A stretch of 64,000 nt of DNA from Rhodanobacter sp. C05 (GTDB taxonomy: Bacteria; Pseudomonadota; Gammaproteobacteria; Xanthomonadales; Rhodanobacteraceae), in assembly GCF_002001165.1 (NCBI RefSeq), contig NZ_MUNQ01000005.1, positions 186,001 to 250,000 on the forward strand, read 5' to 3'. The position numbers were made by a program, and so were the translations under genes. Below, piece by piece: positions 26,862 to 36,389 of the stretch. Position 1 is the stretch's first letter; the number at the start of each line of letters is the position of its first letter. Below the pieces are notes generated by a model. The model was not told where the DNA came from and did not search any database. It worked only from the letters and a program-made list of their open reading frames with translations.

Positions 26862-28064
26862 TCAGCGGCTAACGGCAGCGACTGCCGCGGCCACCGTATC
26901 GAGGTTGGCACGATTCAACGCCGCCACGCAGATGCGACCGCTGTCGAGCGCGTAGATCGCGTACTCGTCGCGCAGCCGGTGCACCTGCGCCTTGCTCAGG
27001 CCCGAATAGGAGAACATGCCGGCCTGTTTGTTGATGAAGCCGAAATCCGGTGCACCCAGCGCGGCGAGCTTGTCGACGAAACCGGCACGCATCGCATGAA
27101 TGCGCGTGCGCATCTCGCCCAGTTCCTGCTCCCAGCGTGCACGCAGCTCGGCACTGCCGAGCACGCCGGCGACCAGGCTGGCGCCATGCGTGGACGGGCT
27201 GGAATAGTTGGCACGAATGGTCTGCTTGATCTTCGACAACAGCCGGGCCGCCTCGTCGCGATCGGCGCCGACCATCGACAGTGCGCCGACGCGCTCGCCG
27301 TAGAGCGAGAACGACTTGGAATACGAGTTGGCCACCACGAACGCCTCGATCCCAGACGCCTCCAGCAGGCGCACCGCAGTGGCGTCCTGTTCGATACCTT
27401 TGTCAAAGCCCTGATAGGCCATGTCGATGAACGGCAGCAGCCGGCGTTCCTGCAGCAGCGCAATCACTTGCTGCCACTGCGCCGCATCCAGATCGACGCC
27501 AGTCGGGTTGTGGCAGCACGCATGCAGCAGCACCACGCTGCCCGGCCCCAGCTTGCCCAGATCCTCCAGCATGCCGGCGAAATCCAGGCCATGGCTGGCC
27601 GGATCGTAATAGCGGTACTCAAGCAACTCGAAGCCGGCGGTGCGGAACACCACGTGATGGTTGCCCCAGCTCGGGTTGCTGATCGCGATCTTCGCGCCGG
27701 CACCGGCCACCTGCTTCAGCAGATCGGCCGCCACGCGCAATGCCGCGCTGCCGCCGATGGTCTGCGCGGTGGCCACCCGGCCAGCCGCCAGCAGCGGCGA
27801 TTCGGCACCGAACAGCAACTGCTGGGTGAGCTGGTTGTAAGCCGGCAGGCCGTCGATCGGCAGGTAGCCACGCGGTTTGCCCGCCGCAACCAGCGCCTGC
27901 TCCACTTCGTGCACCGTCGGCAGCAGCGGGATGCGGCCCTGCTCGTCGATGTAGATGCCCACACCCAGATTGATCTTGCCCGGACGCGGATCGGCCAGAT
28001 AGGTCTCGGTCAGGCCCAGAATCGGATCGCCCGGAGCCATTTCAACGGATGCAAAGAAGGACAC
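26862..28064 (-). CDS. tyrB: Aromatic amino acid aminotransferase
   Basis: 400-residue class I PLP aminotransferase of the aspartate/aromatic type. Signatures: NLGVGIYIDEQGRIPLLP at the start, LLHACCHNPTGVDL (substrate/PLP-phosphate loop) and the PLP lysine in NSYSKSFSLYGERVG. Arg contacts occur in YSSPSTHGA and the C-terminal SGRICVAALN. It transfers amino groups between aromatic or acidic amino acids and 2-oxoglutarate. The annotation cannot separate TyrB from AspC by eye; the active-site composition favours broad aromatic use. It is 42 bp behind ttcA on the same strand and is probably co-transcribed. Confidence 0.9.
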   Translation of the reverse strand: MSFFASVEMAPGDPILGLTETYLADPRPGKINLGVGIYIDEQGRIPLLPTVHEVEQALVAAGKPRGYLPIDGLPAYNQLTQQLLFGAESPLLAAGRVATAQTIGGSAALRVAADLLKQVAGAGAKIAISNPSWGNHHVVFRTAGFELLEYRYYDPASHGLDFAGMLEDLGKLGPGSVVLLHACCHNPTGVDLDAAQWQQVIALLQERRLLPFIDMAYQGFDKGIEQDATAVRLLEASGIEAFVVANSYSKSFSLYGERVGALSMVGADRDEAARLLSKIKQTIRANYSSPSTHGASLVAGVLGSAELRARWEQELGEMRTRIHAMRAGFVDKLAALGAPDFGFINKQAGMFSYSGLSKAQVHRLRDEYAIYALDSGRICVAALNRANLDTVAAAVAAVSR

Positions 28065-28106
28065 GGTGATTACTCGACAGGTGGTGTGAAAAGGTAGGCG
28101 AGATGT

Positions 28107-28967
28107 TCAATCTTGCACGGCCGCGGTCTCATCTGCTGCGTCGACCGCCCATGCAGATGTTTCCGCCGGCGCGCCCAGGCTGAAATCGAACAGTGTGCGG
28201 TCGGCCAGTTGCGAGGGTGACACATGACCAAGCGCGCGGAAAATGTTCTCGCTGCGACCGGGCTGCAGCTGTTCCCACTCGGCCAGCATGCGCTGCACCG
28301 CCTTGCGCTGCAGGTTGTCCTGCGAACCGCACAGGTTGCACGGAATGATCGGAAACCGCTGCTGCGCCGCATATTCGGCGATGTCGCTTTCGCGGCAATA
28401 CGCCAGCGGCCGGATCACCACATGACGGCCATCGTCCGAACGCAGCTTCGGCGGCATCGCCTTCAGCTGCGCCTGGTAGAACATGTTGAGGAAGAACGTG
28501 GCGAGGATATCGTCGCGATGATGGCCCAGGGCAATCTTCGTGATGCCATTCGCGGCGGCCCATGAGTACAGTGCGCCGCGACGCAACCGCGAACACAAGC
28601 TGCACATGGTCTTTCCGGCCGGAATCACCCGCATCACCGTGCTGTAGGTGTCCTGCTCGATAATGTGGAACGGCACGCCGCGCGCCGTGAGGTAATCCGG
28701 CAGCACCTGCTCGGGGAAGTCCGGCTGCTTCTGATCCAGGTTCACCGCGATCAGCTCGAAGCGCACCGGCGCCTTCGCCCGCAACAGCAGCAGCATCTCC
28801 AGCAAGGTGTAGGAATCCTTGCCCCCGGACAGGCACACCATCACCTTGTCGCCATCCTCGATCATGCCGAAGTCGCCAATCGCCTGCCCGACCTGGCGAC
28901 GCAGGCGCGCGACCAGTCTGTCGGCCTCGGCGGCTGGCGTACGGAAACGGTCGGGGTGGGCAGACAT
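28107..28967 (-). CDS. ttcA: tRNA 2-thiocytidine(32) synthetase TtcA
   Basis: 286-residue iron-sulfur enzyme that thiolates cytidine 32 in tRNA. The PP-loop ATP motif is [12 protein letters not shown] near residue 50. The cluster-binding cysteines lie in [10 protein letters not shown] and CNLCGSQDN, the pattern of TtcA. Also conserved are [17 protein letters not shown] and RPLAYCRE. The ATG at 28967 starts the family N-terminus; an upstream ATG at 29033 would add unrelated residues. The product acts in the cytoplasm and has no obvious regulatory link to the aminotransferase. Confidence 0.96.
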   Translation of the reverse strand: MSAHPDRFRTPAAEADRLVARLRRQVGQAIGDFGMIEDGDKVMVCLSGGKDSYTLLEMLLLLRAKAPVRFELIAVNLDQKQPDFPEQVLPDYLTARGVPFHIIEQDTYSTVMRVIPAGKTMCSLCSRLRRGALYSWAAANGITKIALGHHRDDILATFFLNMFYQAQLKAMPPKLRSDDGRHVVIRPLAYCRESDIAEYAAQQRFPIIPCNLCGSQDNLQRKAVQRMLAEWEQLQPGRSENIFRALGHVSPSQLADRTLFDFSLGAPAETSAWAVDAADETAAVQD

Positions 28968-29077
28968 GACGGCCAATCGGATAAAGGAACCTCCATTGTA
29001 GCCGGCTGGCCGATCGACTTCCGGAGACGCCAAACGGCGCTAGACTAGGGCGGTTCTCCCTAGCCGTTGCCGCCGCC

Positions 29078-29284
29078 ATGCAGGTTCAGGATCACGCCGA
29101 AATCGTCCATCTGCTCGCCGAGCTGAAGATGGAACATCGCGATCTCGATGCAGCCATCGAGCAGTTGGCCTCCGCGATCGGCCGTGACGAGCTGCAGCTG
29201 ACCCGGCTTAAGAAACGCAAGCTGCTGCTGAAGGATCACATCGCCCGGCTCGAGAGCAAGCTGATCCCCGACCTCGACGCCTGA
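29078..29284 (+). CDS. YdcH family protein (DUF465)
   Basis: Small 68-residue helical protein with the family pattern: an N-terminal helix with LLAELKMEHRDLDAAIEQL and a C-terminal RLKKRKLLLKDHIARLE coiled coil. The function in bacteria is unknown; such proteins look like SlyX-type short coiled coils. It is transcribed away from ttcA, and a CTAGGG/CCCTAG inverted repeat lies at 29045-29063 just before its ATG. Confidence 0.85.
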   Translation: MQVQDHAEIVHLLAELKMEHRDLDAAIEQLASAIGRDELQLTRLKKRKLLLKDHIARLESKLIPDLDA

Positions 29285-29314
29285 GCACCGCCTGCCTTTC
29301 CCGCCGGACTATCG

Positions 29315-29950
29315 ATGAGCCCCTTGATCCCAACCTGCTTGCAGGACGAACACGTCGTGCTGGAGCCGCTGAGCCTCGATCACGTGGCCGCGCTGGAAGC
29401 CGCTGCTGCCGACGGTGAACTGTGGAATCTGTGGTTCACCAGTGCTCCGGCGCCGGGTCAGGCACGCGCCTATGTCGAGAAGGCCCTGCAAGGTCAGGCC
29501 GACGGCGTGATGCTGCCATTCGTCGTACGCGAACGCTCCAGCGGCGAAATCGTCGGCACCACCCGCTATTACGATTTCGTGCCTGAGTTGCCGCGCCTGG
29601 CGATCGGCTACACCTGGTACGCAAAGCGCTGGCAGAAGAGTCATCTCAACACCGCCTGCAAACGGTTGCTGCTCAGGCACGCGTTCGAGGTGCTGGACTG
29701 CGTGGCGGTGGAGTTCCACACCGACCATCGCAATCTCGATTCGCAGCGTGCGATCGAACGCCTCGGCGCGCAGCGTGAAGGCGTGCTGCGCGCCCACAAG
29801 CGGCGCCCCGACGGTACGCTACGCGACACCGTCTGCTATTCCATCCTCGCCCGCGAATGGCCGGATGTGGGTCGCTGGCTGGGCTTGAGGCTGGATCGTC
29901 TGAGCGGCACGCACACAATTACGACAGCCACAACTACAGCAGGCGATTGA
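29315..29950 (+). CDS. GNAT family N-acetyltransferase (RimJ/RimL-like)
   Basis: 211-residue acetyltransferase. The RimJ/RimL-like blocks are present: VLEPLSLDHVAALEAAA, GEIVGTTRYYDF, then the acetyl-CoA loop region IGYTWYAKRWQKSHLNT, VEFHTDHRNLDSQRAIERLG and the late GAQREGVLRAH. It acetylates an amino group of a protein terminus or small molecule. It starts 30 bases after the YdcH gene and its 3' end overlaps the convergent pssA gene by 17 bp. Confidence 0.9.
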   Translation: MSPLIPTCLQDEHVVLEPLSLDHVAALEAAAADGELWNLWFTSAPAPGQARAYVEKALQGQADGVMLPFVVRERSSGEIVGTTRYYDFVPELPRLAIGYTWYAKRWQKSHLNTACKRLLLRHAFEVLDCVAVEFHTDHRNLDSQRAIERLGAQREGVLRAHKRRPDGTLRDTVCYSILAREWPDVGRWLGLRLDRLSGTHTITTATTTAGD

Positions 29951-31367
29951 CCAGCCGGTCGAGGCTTGTGCGATTCAGCCGCTTCAATTGCTTGCGCACC
30001 TCCGCCGGATAATGCCGCGGACTTTCCAGCGCGAGATGGTCGGATAGCCTGGTGGCATGCCGCTTCAACGCCACCCACTCGGCCTGATGTTTTGCCTGCA
30101 GCAATCGCGCGGGATCATGCAGCAGCAATCCGTTTTCCAGATCCAGCGCCCATGCACGCGGGTTGAGGTTGTTGCCGGTCAGCATAGCCATGTCGTCGTC
30201 GACGAACAGGCCTTTCAGGTGATAGCTGTTGTCGCCGTCATGCCACAGGTGCAGGTTGAGCTGGCCGCTGGCGATCTGCCTGCGATGTGCCCGCGCGAAA
30301 CGCCGCAGATTGTTTTCATACAGATACGGCAACAGTCCGATCGTCTTGAACGGCTGCCCTGGCGGAATGTAGAAATCGTTGGCAGTCTTGTCGCCGACCA
30401 TGATGTCGATCGTGCAACCACGTCGCAGCAACTGACCGAGCACGACACGCACCGGCCGCGGCAGATTGAAATACGGCGTCAGCAGGATCACCCGCTCGCG
30501 CGTGCTGCGCAGCAGGGCCAGCAGGATGTCGTTGAGTGCGTTGTCACTGCGACCGAAGCCGAGCAGCGGCGTCACCGCCACCTCGGTTGGTCCCGGCATG
30601 TCGCGCGGCACCTCGTAGCGTGCCTGCTGCAGCACCTGGCGGAACTCGCGGATCGCTGCCTGCAACGTGCGCGTGGCGGGAACATCCGGCACGTTCAATC
30701 GACGCACCGCATCGCTCTTCGCGAAACACCGCTGCACGAAATCCGCCATCGCATCGGCCAGACCGTGATGCCGCAGCAGGTGATAACGGTCGAGCCGGTA
30801 GCGGCCCTGCCGCTGCAGATAGACATCATTGAGACTCGCACCGCTGTACAGCACGGCATCGTCGATCACGAAACCCTTCAGGTGCAGCACACCAAACAGC
30901 TCGCGGTTCTGCACCGGCACGCCGTAGATGTCGACACCGGGTCCGAGTCGCGCGGCGTACTCGCGGTACATGCCTGCGTTGCCTTCGCTCTTCTGCTTGC
31001 CGATCAGCCCGCGCTGTGCGCGATGCCAGTCGACGAACACCGAAACCCGCAGCGCCGGATGCCGCGCCTTTGCCGCATACAACGCATCCAGCACTTCACG
31101 CCCACCCTCGTCATCCTGCAGGTACAGCGTGACGATCACGATGCGACGGGTGGCCTGCGCGATTTGCTGCAGCAAAACCTGCCGGAACGCCGCAGGATCG
31201 GGCAGCACCCCGATCGCCGTGGCCGGTACCGCGTACGCAGGCAACGTCTCCAGCAACGCCTGTGCCTTCGGCCTGCGCAGCGGTGACAGCATGCGCCGCG
31301 CCAGGCGACGTGGGGTGGTCATCAACTTGTTCATGGGAGGCATGGCATCCAGATCGCCGTCCATCAT
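29934..31367 (-). CDS. pssA: CDP-diacylglycerol-serine O-phosphatidyltransferase (PLD superfamily)
   Basis: 477-residue PssA of the phospholipase D type, which makes phosphatidylserine from CDP-diacylglycerol and serine at the membrane surface. The two HKD-like motifs are HLKGFVIDDAVLYSGASLND and HLKGLFVDDDMAMLTGNNLN (His, Lys and Asp present in both). The start is ambiguous: the tandem ATGs at 31367 and 31364 have AAGGG 6 bases upstream, while later in-frame ATGs (31343, 31334) lack a ribosome site, so 31367 is used. Its stop overlaps the convergent GNAT gene by 17 bp. The 259-bp gap to the patatin gene holds nothing recognised. Confidence 0.93.
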   Translation of the reverse strand: MMDGDLDAMPPMNKLMTTPRRLARRMLSPLRRPKAQALLETLPAYAVPATAIGVLPDPAAFRQVLLQQIAQATRRIVIVTLYLQDDEGGREVLDALYAAKARHPALRVSVFVDWHRAQRGLIGKQKSEGNAGMYREYAARLGPGVDIYGVPVQNRELFGVLHLKGFVIDDAVLYSGASLNDVYLQRQGRYRLDRYHLLRHHGLADAMADFVQRCFAKSDAVRRLNVPDVPATRTLQAAIREFRQVLQQARYEVPRDMPGPTEVAVTPLLGFGRSDNALNDILLALLRSTRERVILLTPYFNLPRPVRVVLGQLLRRGCTIDIMVGDKTANDFYIPPGQPFKTIGLLPYLYENNLRRFARAHRRQIASGQLNLHLWHDGDNSYHLKGLFVDDDMAMLTGNNLNPRAWALDLENGLLLHDPARLLQAKHQAEWVALKRHATRLSDHLALESPRHYPAEVRKQLKRLNRTSLDRLVNRLL

Positions 31368-31626
31368 CGCAAACCCTTGCAGATGCGCATAGCTGCAACC
31401 CTCCTCCGCTCCATCCCGTGTGGTTGCCCATCGATCGCGGCGATCCTCCTGCGAGAATCCATGCTTCCTGTTCGTTACCAGCGCCATTCAGGCCAGTCGT
31501 GGGGTGAGCCGGACCGTCATCACTCGCGCCAGACCGGCACTTGCAGGCTGTTTTCTGCCGGCGCATAACTGCCGCCGGGGATAATCTGCGGCAGCGCATT
31601 ACCGACGCCAGACGGGAGAACCGATC

Positions 31627-34600
31627 ATGGGTCAGGGAACGGAAGCGCAATCCGCAACGGGCGCACAGCCCGCTGCGGGCGAGGAACTGGCATTCAAACA
31701 CCGACGGGAAATAGCGGGCATCCCTCCAGGCGCCCCCGGCATGGGTCTGGCCCTCTCCGGCGGCGGCATCCGCAGCGCGACCTTCAGCCTCGGCCTGTTG
31801 CGGGCGCTGGCCAGAAACGGTGTGCTGCACCGCTTCGACTATCTGTCGACGGTCTCCGGTGGAGGCTACACAGGTGCAGCGTTTGGACGGCTGTTCAACA
31901 AACAGGCGCCACCGGCAGATCCGGTGCCTCCCGCGCCCGCAACGCCACAGCCGAGCGTCGAACAAGGTTTGCGTGACGACACCTCGCTGCTGCTCTGGTG
32001 GTTGCGCAGCAACGGGCGCTATCTGACGCCTGCCGGCGCAGGCGATCTGATGCAGGCATGGGCGGCACAACTGCGGGGGTTTCTTGCCACACAGTTCGAA
32101 GTGGCCGCACTCATCGTGCTGGCATCGGCCCTGATCGTGCTGCCTCATCTGCTCGGCTATGCATCGCTGAACAACGCGTTGCCACTACCCGTCACCTTCT
32201 GGTGGCTGGCCATGCTGCTGCCCGGCTGGCTCGGTGTGTTCATGGGCTTTGCCTACTGGTGGTTGCGGGATCCTGAGGACGTTTCGGCCTCATCGGTCTT
32301 GAGCGATCTGGTCATCTGCCTTCTCACGCTCATACCTGGTCTGCGGCTGCTGGCGAAGGGCTGGCATGACGCCGCCTGGAGCCTGCTGTTGATCGCACTC
32401 GCCCTCCTGGCGGCACCACTCGCCAGGATATGGACATGGCTACGGGGAAAAGCGCTGCTGGACAATCCTGCCCAGAGCCGGATTCGTTGCACCACCGCGT
32501 TGAGCACGACGCTGCTATGCCTGTTCGGCCTGCTGGTCGCGGGTGCCGCCGATCTGCTCAGCTGGTTTCTGGCCGATCAGCTCGCACAGGGCACATTGCA
32601 CGCGCAGATCATCGGCGGGACCAGCGTGACGGCACTCCTGGTCGCCGTCGGGCGCTTCGCGCTGCCCCTGCTGCAACCACACGGCAAGCCATCACTGGGC
32701 CGGCTTCCGCTCATGCTGATCGCGAATATCAGCGGCATGGTGCTGCTGGTATTGCTGACGCTGCTCTGGTTGAGCGCGCTGCAGTATTTCATCTTCTTCG
32801 CGCAATTCTGGAGTCTGCCACTGCGCTGGATGATGCTCATCGCCACGAGCCTGCTCTATATCATCCTGACCGGACGCAACCTGCAGCAGATCAATCGCTC
32901 GTCGCTGCATCCGTTCTACCGTTCGCGGCTGGCGCGCACCTATGTCTCGGTCGGCAATAGCCCACTCACCGGCGAACCGGGGCACACCCGCTTTCCGGTA
33001 TCGCCGCTGTCCAGCAAGGCTTCCGGGATGGCGAGCGGGATCGCCAAGCTCAGCGAATTGCTGGAAGGCGACGATGTCGCCCTGCCCGACTATGCCCCAC
33101 ACGAGCATGGCGGCCCCATCCACCTGATCAACTGCTGCATCAACCAGACCATCGACGACCGCACCGATGTCTATAGCGCCGATCGCAAGGGTGTCTACCT
33201 GAGTTTGAGTTCATTGGGCATGGAAATCGGCTCCTCGCCGTTCCAGCCGGCCCAGCCTGGTCCAACACACCCGCTGTCCGGAACGACGCTGGCGGAGTGG
33301 ATCGCCATCTCGGGTGCAGCGGCCGGATCGGGCATGGGCTCGTTGACCCGAACCGGACTGGCGGCGCTGTGTTTCCTCAGTGGTTTTCGCCTCGGCTACT
33401 GGTGGCGCAATCCCGTGGGTACAGCTTCGTTCTCATGGTCGTGGCTCGGAAAATCACGTGCTGCCCTGCAAGAAATGCTGGCCCGTTTTCCCGGCGTGCG
33501 CAGCCCGGTCTGGTACTTGTCCGACGGCGGCCATTTCGACAACACCGGTGTCTATCCGCTGCTGAAGCGCAAACTCGAGCTGATCGTGCTGGCCGATTGC
33601 GGCGCCGATCCGAACTACGTGTTCGCCGACATCGAGAATCTCGTGCGCAAGGCTCGTATCGATCTGGACACCAGGATCGAGTTCATCGATCCGGCCAGCC
33701 TCTCCGTTCGCCAGGTACTTCGTAATTGCTTTGGCACACCCGACAGCATCATGCCCGGCCCCGGCTCGCAGCATCTCTTGCTTGCGCGGATCAGCTATCC
33801 GGATGGCGCTGCTGGATACCTGCTGGCGGTCAAACCCCGACTGACCTGCGAGCTGCCACTGGACGTGGCCGGTTACGCCGACCGCAACCAGGACTTTCCG
33901 CAGCAGAGTACGGCAGACCAGTTTTTCGACGAAGCCCAATGGGAGAGTTACTGCAAGCTGGGCACGGTGCTCGGTGAACCGATCGACGACGCTCTTCTGC
34001 ACATCCTGCCGGCGCTGGTCAAGAAAGGCATTGTCGTGCAGGCCAATGCCGTCAGCAGTGAGGAGCAGAAGAGCGGCTTCTCGCGACGCCAACGCATTGG
34101 CGCAACCATTGGTGCCTCGCTGAGCGCGGGCGCGCTGGTCACCGCGCTGTTTGCCGGCTGGCAGGCTTGGGATGCTCATCTCGGTGAAGTCGAATCCCAG
34201 CAGAAGGCGCTTCACCAGGACGTCGCTTCCATCCAGACCGCCATAAACAGCTTGCATACCGAGTTGGCGACCATGGACAGCAGCTCACCCTACAAACCAC
34301 TGCATGACGAGGTCTATCAACTCATGCGGAATTCCGACGGCCTGCAGATCGAGGAGAACGTGAAGATGGCCTTGATCAGTCTCTCCGCCGAGATCGGCGT
34401 GGCCTGCAGCAAGCTCCACGCGAATGATCCGCTTCTGAACGACTGCGCGCAGGACAGCCATGGACTGGCTGCCATAGCGAGCCCTCCGTCTGGCTGGGCA
34501 ACCTTGACCCATCAGTATCAGGCTTCAGCGACCACGTCTTCGGCATGGCACGACTGGATGCATGGATGGCGCCTGATGGATCAGTCATCACAGATGGCAA

Positions 34601-35136
34601 CCACTGCGTCTCCCGAACGCCCGGACAGCGCAGCTGCTGGCTCAACCTCGCTGACATCATCATCTTCGGCACCTGCTCCGGAATCGGGCATGGTCGGGCA
34701 GGCCACCGCCGCCGAGGCTCCCGCCAGTACCGTGCTTGCCGCATGCGGCAGGACCGAAGCACCACCTCCACAACGGTTTGTCCTCTACACGCAGATTTAC
34801 ACCGAGGCACAGCGCAAGAACATCAAGCCCCTGTTGCAGGAGCTCGACGGCATGGGCCTGACGACTGCAGGCATCGAGAACGTCGCGGTTACCGCCACAC
34901 GTGCTGGCCGCAAACCACCCATCGCATGGGACAGACCGGTGTTTCTCTACAGCAGTTATAGCGAACAGGGACAGGCTTGCGCGCAAGCGATGGCGATCTG
35001 GCTTGACGCACAGCCGGGCTTCGGAAAACCGGAGGCTGCGGCCATGCCTATTCCGGTGCGGCTACGTGGCCGATCCGACGTGATCGAATTCTGGATACCA
35101 CAAGCTTCGGCCATAGCTGAGTCGACACACGAGTAA
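31627..35136 (+). CDS. Giant membrane-embedded patatin-like phospholipase
   Basis: 1169-residue protein. The oxyanion loop GGGIRSATF is near residue 45, and the nucleophile region LSTVSGGGY with Ser77 is next; the classical first Gly of GxSxG is Thr. The catalytic Asp is in SDGGHFDNTGVYP near residue 633. Between the two catalytic halves lie about eight membrane spans (roughly 155-418), so the hydrolase domain is interrupted by a membrane bundle. After the catalytic part come one more span (about 822-845), a coiled coil (846-905), a Ser/Ala-rich linker and a C-terminal alpha/beta domain (about 1050-1160) resembling LytR_C/SPOR-like domains. It probably cleaves membrane lipids; the topology and the role of the tail are unknown. 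The gene stands alone, 259 bp from pssA and 39 bp from the convergent HlyD gene. Confidence 0.85.
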   Translation: MGQGTEAQSATGAQPAAGEELAFKHRREIAGIPPGAPGMGLALSGGGIRSATFSLGLLRALARNGVLHRFDYLSTVSGGGYTGAAFGRLFNKQAPPADPVPPAPATPQPSVEQGLRDDTSLLLWWLRSNGRYLTPAGAGDLMQAWAAQLRGFLATQFEVAALIVLASALIVLPHLLGYASLNNALPLPVTFWWLAMLLPGWLGVFMGFAYWWLRDPEDVSASSVLSDLVICLLTLIPGLRLLAKGWHDAAWSLLLIALALLAAPLARIWTWLRGKALLDNPAQSRIRCTTALSTTLLCLFGLLVAGAADLLSWFLADQLAQGTLHAQIIGGTSVTALLVAVGRFALPLLQPHGKPSLGRLPLMLIANISGMVLLVLLTLLWLSALQYFIFFAQFWSLPLRWMMLIATSLLYIILTGRNLQQINRSSLHPFYRSRLARTYVSVGNSPLTGEPGHTRFPVSPLSSKASGMASGIAKLSELLEGDDVALPDYAPHEHGGPIHLINCCINQTIDDRTDVYSADRKGVYLSLSSLGMEIGSSPFQPAQPGPTHPLSGTTLAEWIAISGAAAGSGMGSLTRTGLAALCFLSGFRLGYWWRNPVGTASFSWSWLGKSRAALQEMLARFPGVRSPVWYLSDGGHFDNTGVYPLLKRKLELIVLADCGADPNYVFADIENLVRKARIDLDTRIEFIDPASLSVRQVLRNCFGTPDSIMPGPGSQHLLLARISYPDGAAGYLLAVKPRLTCELPLDVAGYADRNQDFPQQSTADQFFDEAQWESYCKLGTVLGEPIDDALLHILPALVKKGIVVQANAVSSEEQKSGFSRRQRIGATIGASLSAGALVTALFAGWQAWDAHLGEVESQQKALHQDVASIQTAINSLHTELATMDSSSPYKPLHDEVYQLMRNSDGLQIEENVKMALISLSAEIGVACSKLHANDPLLNDCAQDSHGLAAIASPPSGWATLTHQYQASATTSSAWHDWMHGWRLMDQSSQMATTASPERPDSAAAGSTSLTSSSSAPAPESGMVGQATAAEAPASTVLAACGRTEAPPPQRFVLYTQIYTEAQRKNIKPLLQELDGMGLTTAGIENVAVTATRAGRKPPIAWDRPVFLYSSYSEQGQACAQAMAIWLDAQPGFGKPEAAAMPIPVRLRGRSDVIEFWIPQASAIAESTHE

Positions 35137-35175
35137 CCGCATGCGGCGGCGAACCGGGTGGGATTTCGCCAGCGT

Positions 35176-36180
35176 CTATCGCCGGTCTGTGCCCGGCTGC
35201 ACCTCGATCGTGGCGGTCATGCCGGCGGCGAGCACAAGGTCGGCCGGCACGTGATCGGTGTCGATCGCGATGCGCACAGGCACGCGCTGCGCCAGCCGCA
35301 CCCAGTTGAAGGTGGGGTTGACGTTGGAAAGCAGGTCGCTGCCGGTAGGGTTGTCACGGTCGCCGATACCGCGGGCGATGCCGGTGATGCTGCCCTTGAG
35401 GTGTACGCCACCAGCCATCAGGCGGATGTCGACCGGATCGCCGACACGCAACTGCGGCAGCTTGGTTTCCTCGAAGTAGCCGTAGATGTAGTAGCTGTGG
35501 CTGTCGATCAGCGCCAGTCGTGGACTGCCGACCGCGGCGTAATCGCCGACGCGCACGTCGAGGTTGGTGACATAGCCGTCGGCCGGCGCCCGCACATCGG
35601 TGCGGACGAGGTTGAGCCTGGCAGTATCCAGCGCGACCTGCGCCTGTTCCACCGCAGCCAGTGCCTGCTCGCGCGCGGCACTGGCCTGGCTGCCACTGGC
35701 CTGCGCTTGCTGCCAGCTGGCGCGGGCCGCTTCGGCGGCAGAGGCGGCATCGGTGCGCGTCTCCTTGGCGATCACGTCACTGAGCTGCTGGCGCCGCCTG
35801 GCCTGCTCCTGGCGCATCTCGAACTCGGTCTTGCGCGCGTTGGCGGCGGCCTGTGCAGCATTGATGCTGGCCCCGGCGGCACGTGCACTGGCTTCGGCGG
35901 CAGCGAGATTCGCCTCGGCCTGCGCCACCGCGTACTTGTAGCGATCCGGATCGATCGTGAACAACAGGTCGCCCTTGTGCACGGTCTGGTTGTCGAGCAC
36001 CGCCACCCGGGTTACCAGCCCGGACACATCCGGCGCAATGCGCACCACCTCGGCACGTACGCGACCATCGCGGGTCCACGGCGCATACAGGTAATGCTTC
36101 CACAGCGCGTGACCAAGCAGCAGCGCAATGACGACGACGACGGCAGTGATCAGGAAGCGCAACAGCGATTGGATTTTCAT
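35176..36180 (-). CDS. HlyD family periplasmic adaptor (membrane fusion) subunit
   Basis: 334-residue membrane fusion protein. One N-terminal membrane span (about residues 8-28) is followed by a biotinyl-lipoyl half motif (RIAPDVSGLVTRVAVLDNQTV) and a long alpha-hairpin (85-190, Ala/Gln-rich coiled coil). The second lipoyl half (VRAPADGYVTNLDVRVGDY) comes next, then a beta-barrel. It connects a membrane pump to the periplasm or outer membrane and resembles AaeA/EmrA. It is the last gene of the MarR-FUSC-DUF1656-HlyD operon. Confidence 0.93.
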   Translation of the reverse strand: MKIQSLLRFLITAVVVVIALLLGHALWKHYLYAPWTRDGRVRAEVVRIAPDVSGLVTRVAVLDNQTVHKGDLLFTIDPDRYKYAVAQAEANLAAAEASARAAGASINAAQAAANARKTEFEMRQEQARRRQQLSDVIAKETRTDAASAAEAARASWQQAQASGSQASAAREQALAAVEQAQVALDTARLNLVRTDVRAPADGYVTNLDVRVGDYAAVGSPRLALIDSHSYYIYGYFEETKLPQLRVGDPVDIRLMAGGVHLKGSITGIARGIGDRDNPTGSDLLSNVNPTFNWVRLAQRVPVRIAIDTDHVPADLVLAAGMTATIEVQPGTDRR

Positions 36181-36188
36181 GGAATGGC

Positions 36189-36389
36189 TCAACGGATCAG
36201 TAACAGTCCGGCGACGCCGAACAGGCAGACGAACAGGGCAAGCCGGAACAGCGAGGGATGCCAGACCTGGCGATACAGGCCCAGGCGGCCGACCACCATG
36301 TCGAGCAGCACCATCAGCAGCAGGCAAATGAGGAACACCGGCAACAGGCCCGGCACCAGCACGCCATAGATGGCGATCTCATGCGGCAT
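36189..36389 (-). CDS. DUF1656 small membrane protein (AaeX-like)
   Basis: 66-residue protein with two membrane spans and the family pattern MPHEIAIYGVLVPGLLP, then a basic loop and a C-terminal span. AaeX-type proteins occur between FUSC and HlyD genes of aromatic-acid efflux systems; their role is unclear. The ATG overlaps the end of the FUSC gene by 11 bp, so translation is probably coupled, and HlyD starts 8 bases later. Confidence 0.88.
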   Translation of the reverse strand: MPHEIAIYGVLVPGLLPVFLICLLLMVLLDMVVGRLGLYRQVWHPSLFRLALFVCLFGVAGLLLIR

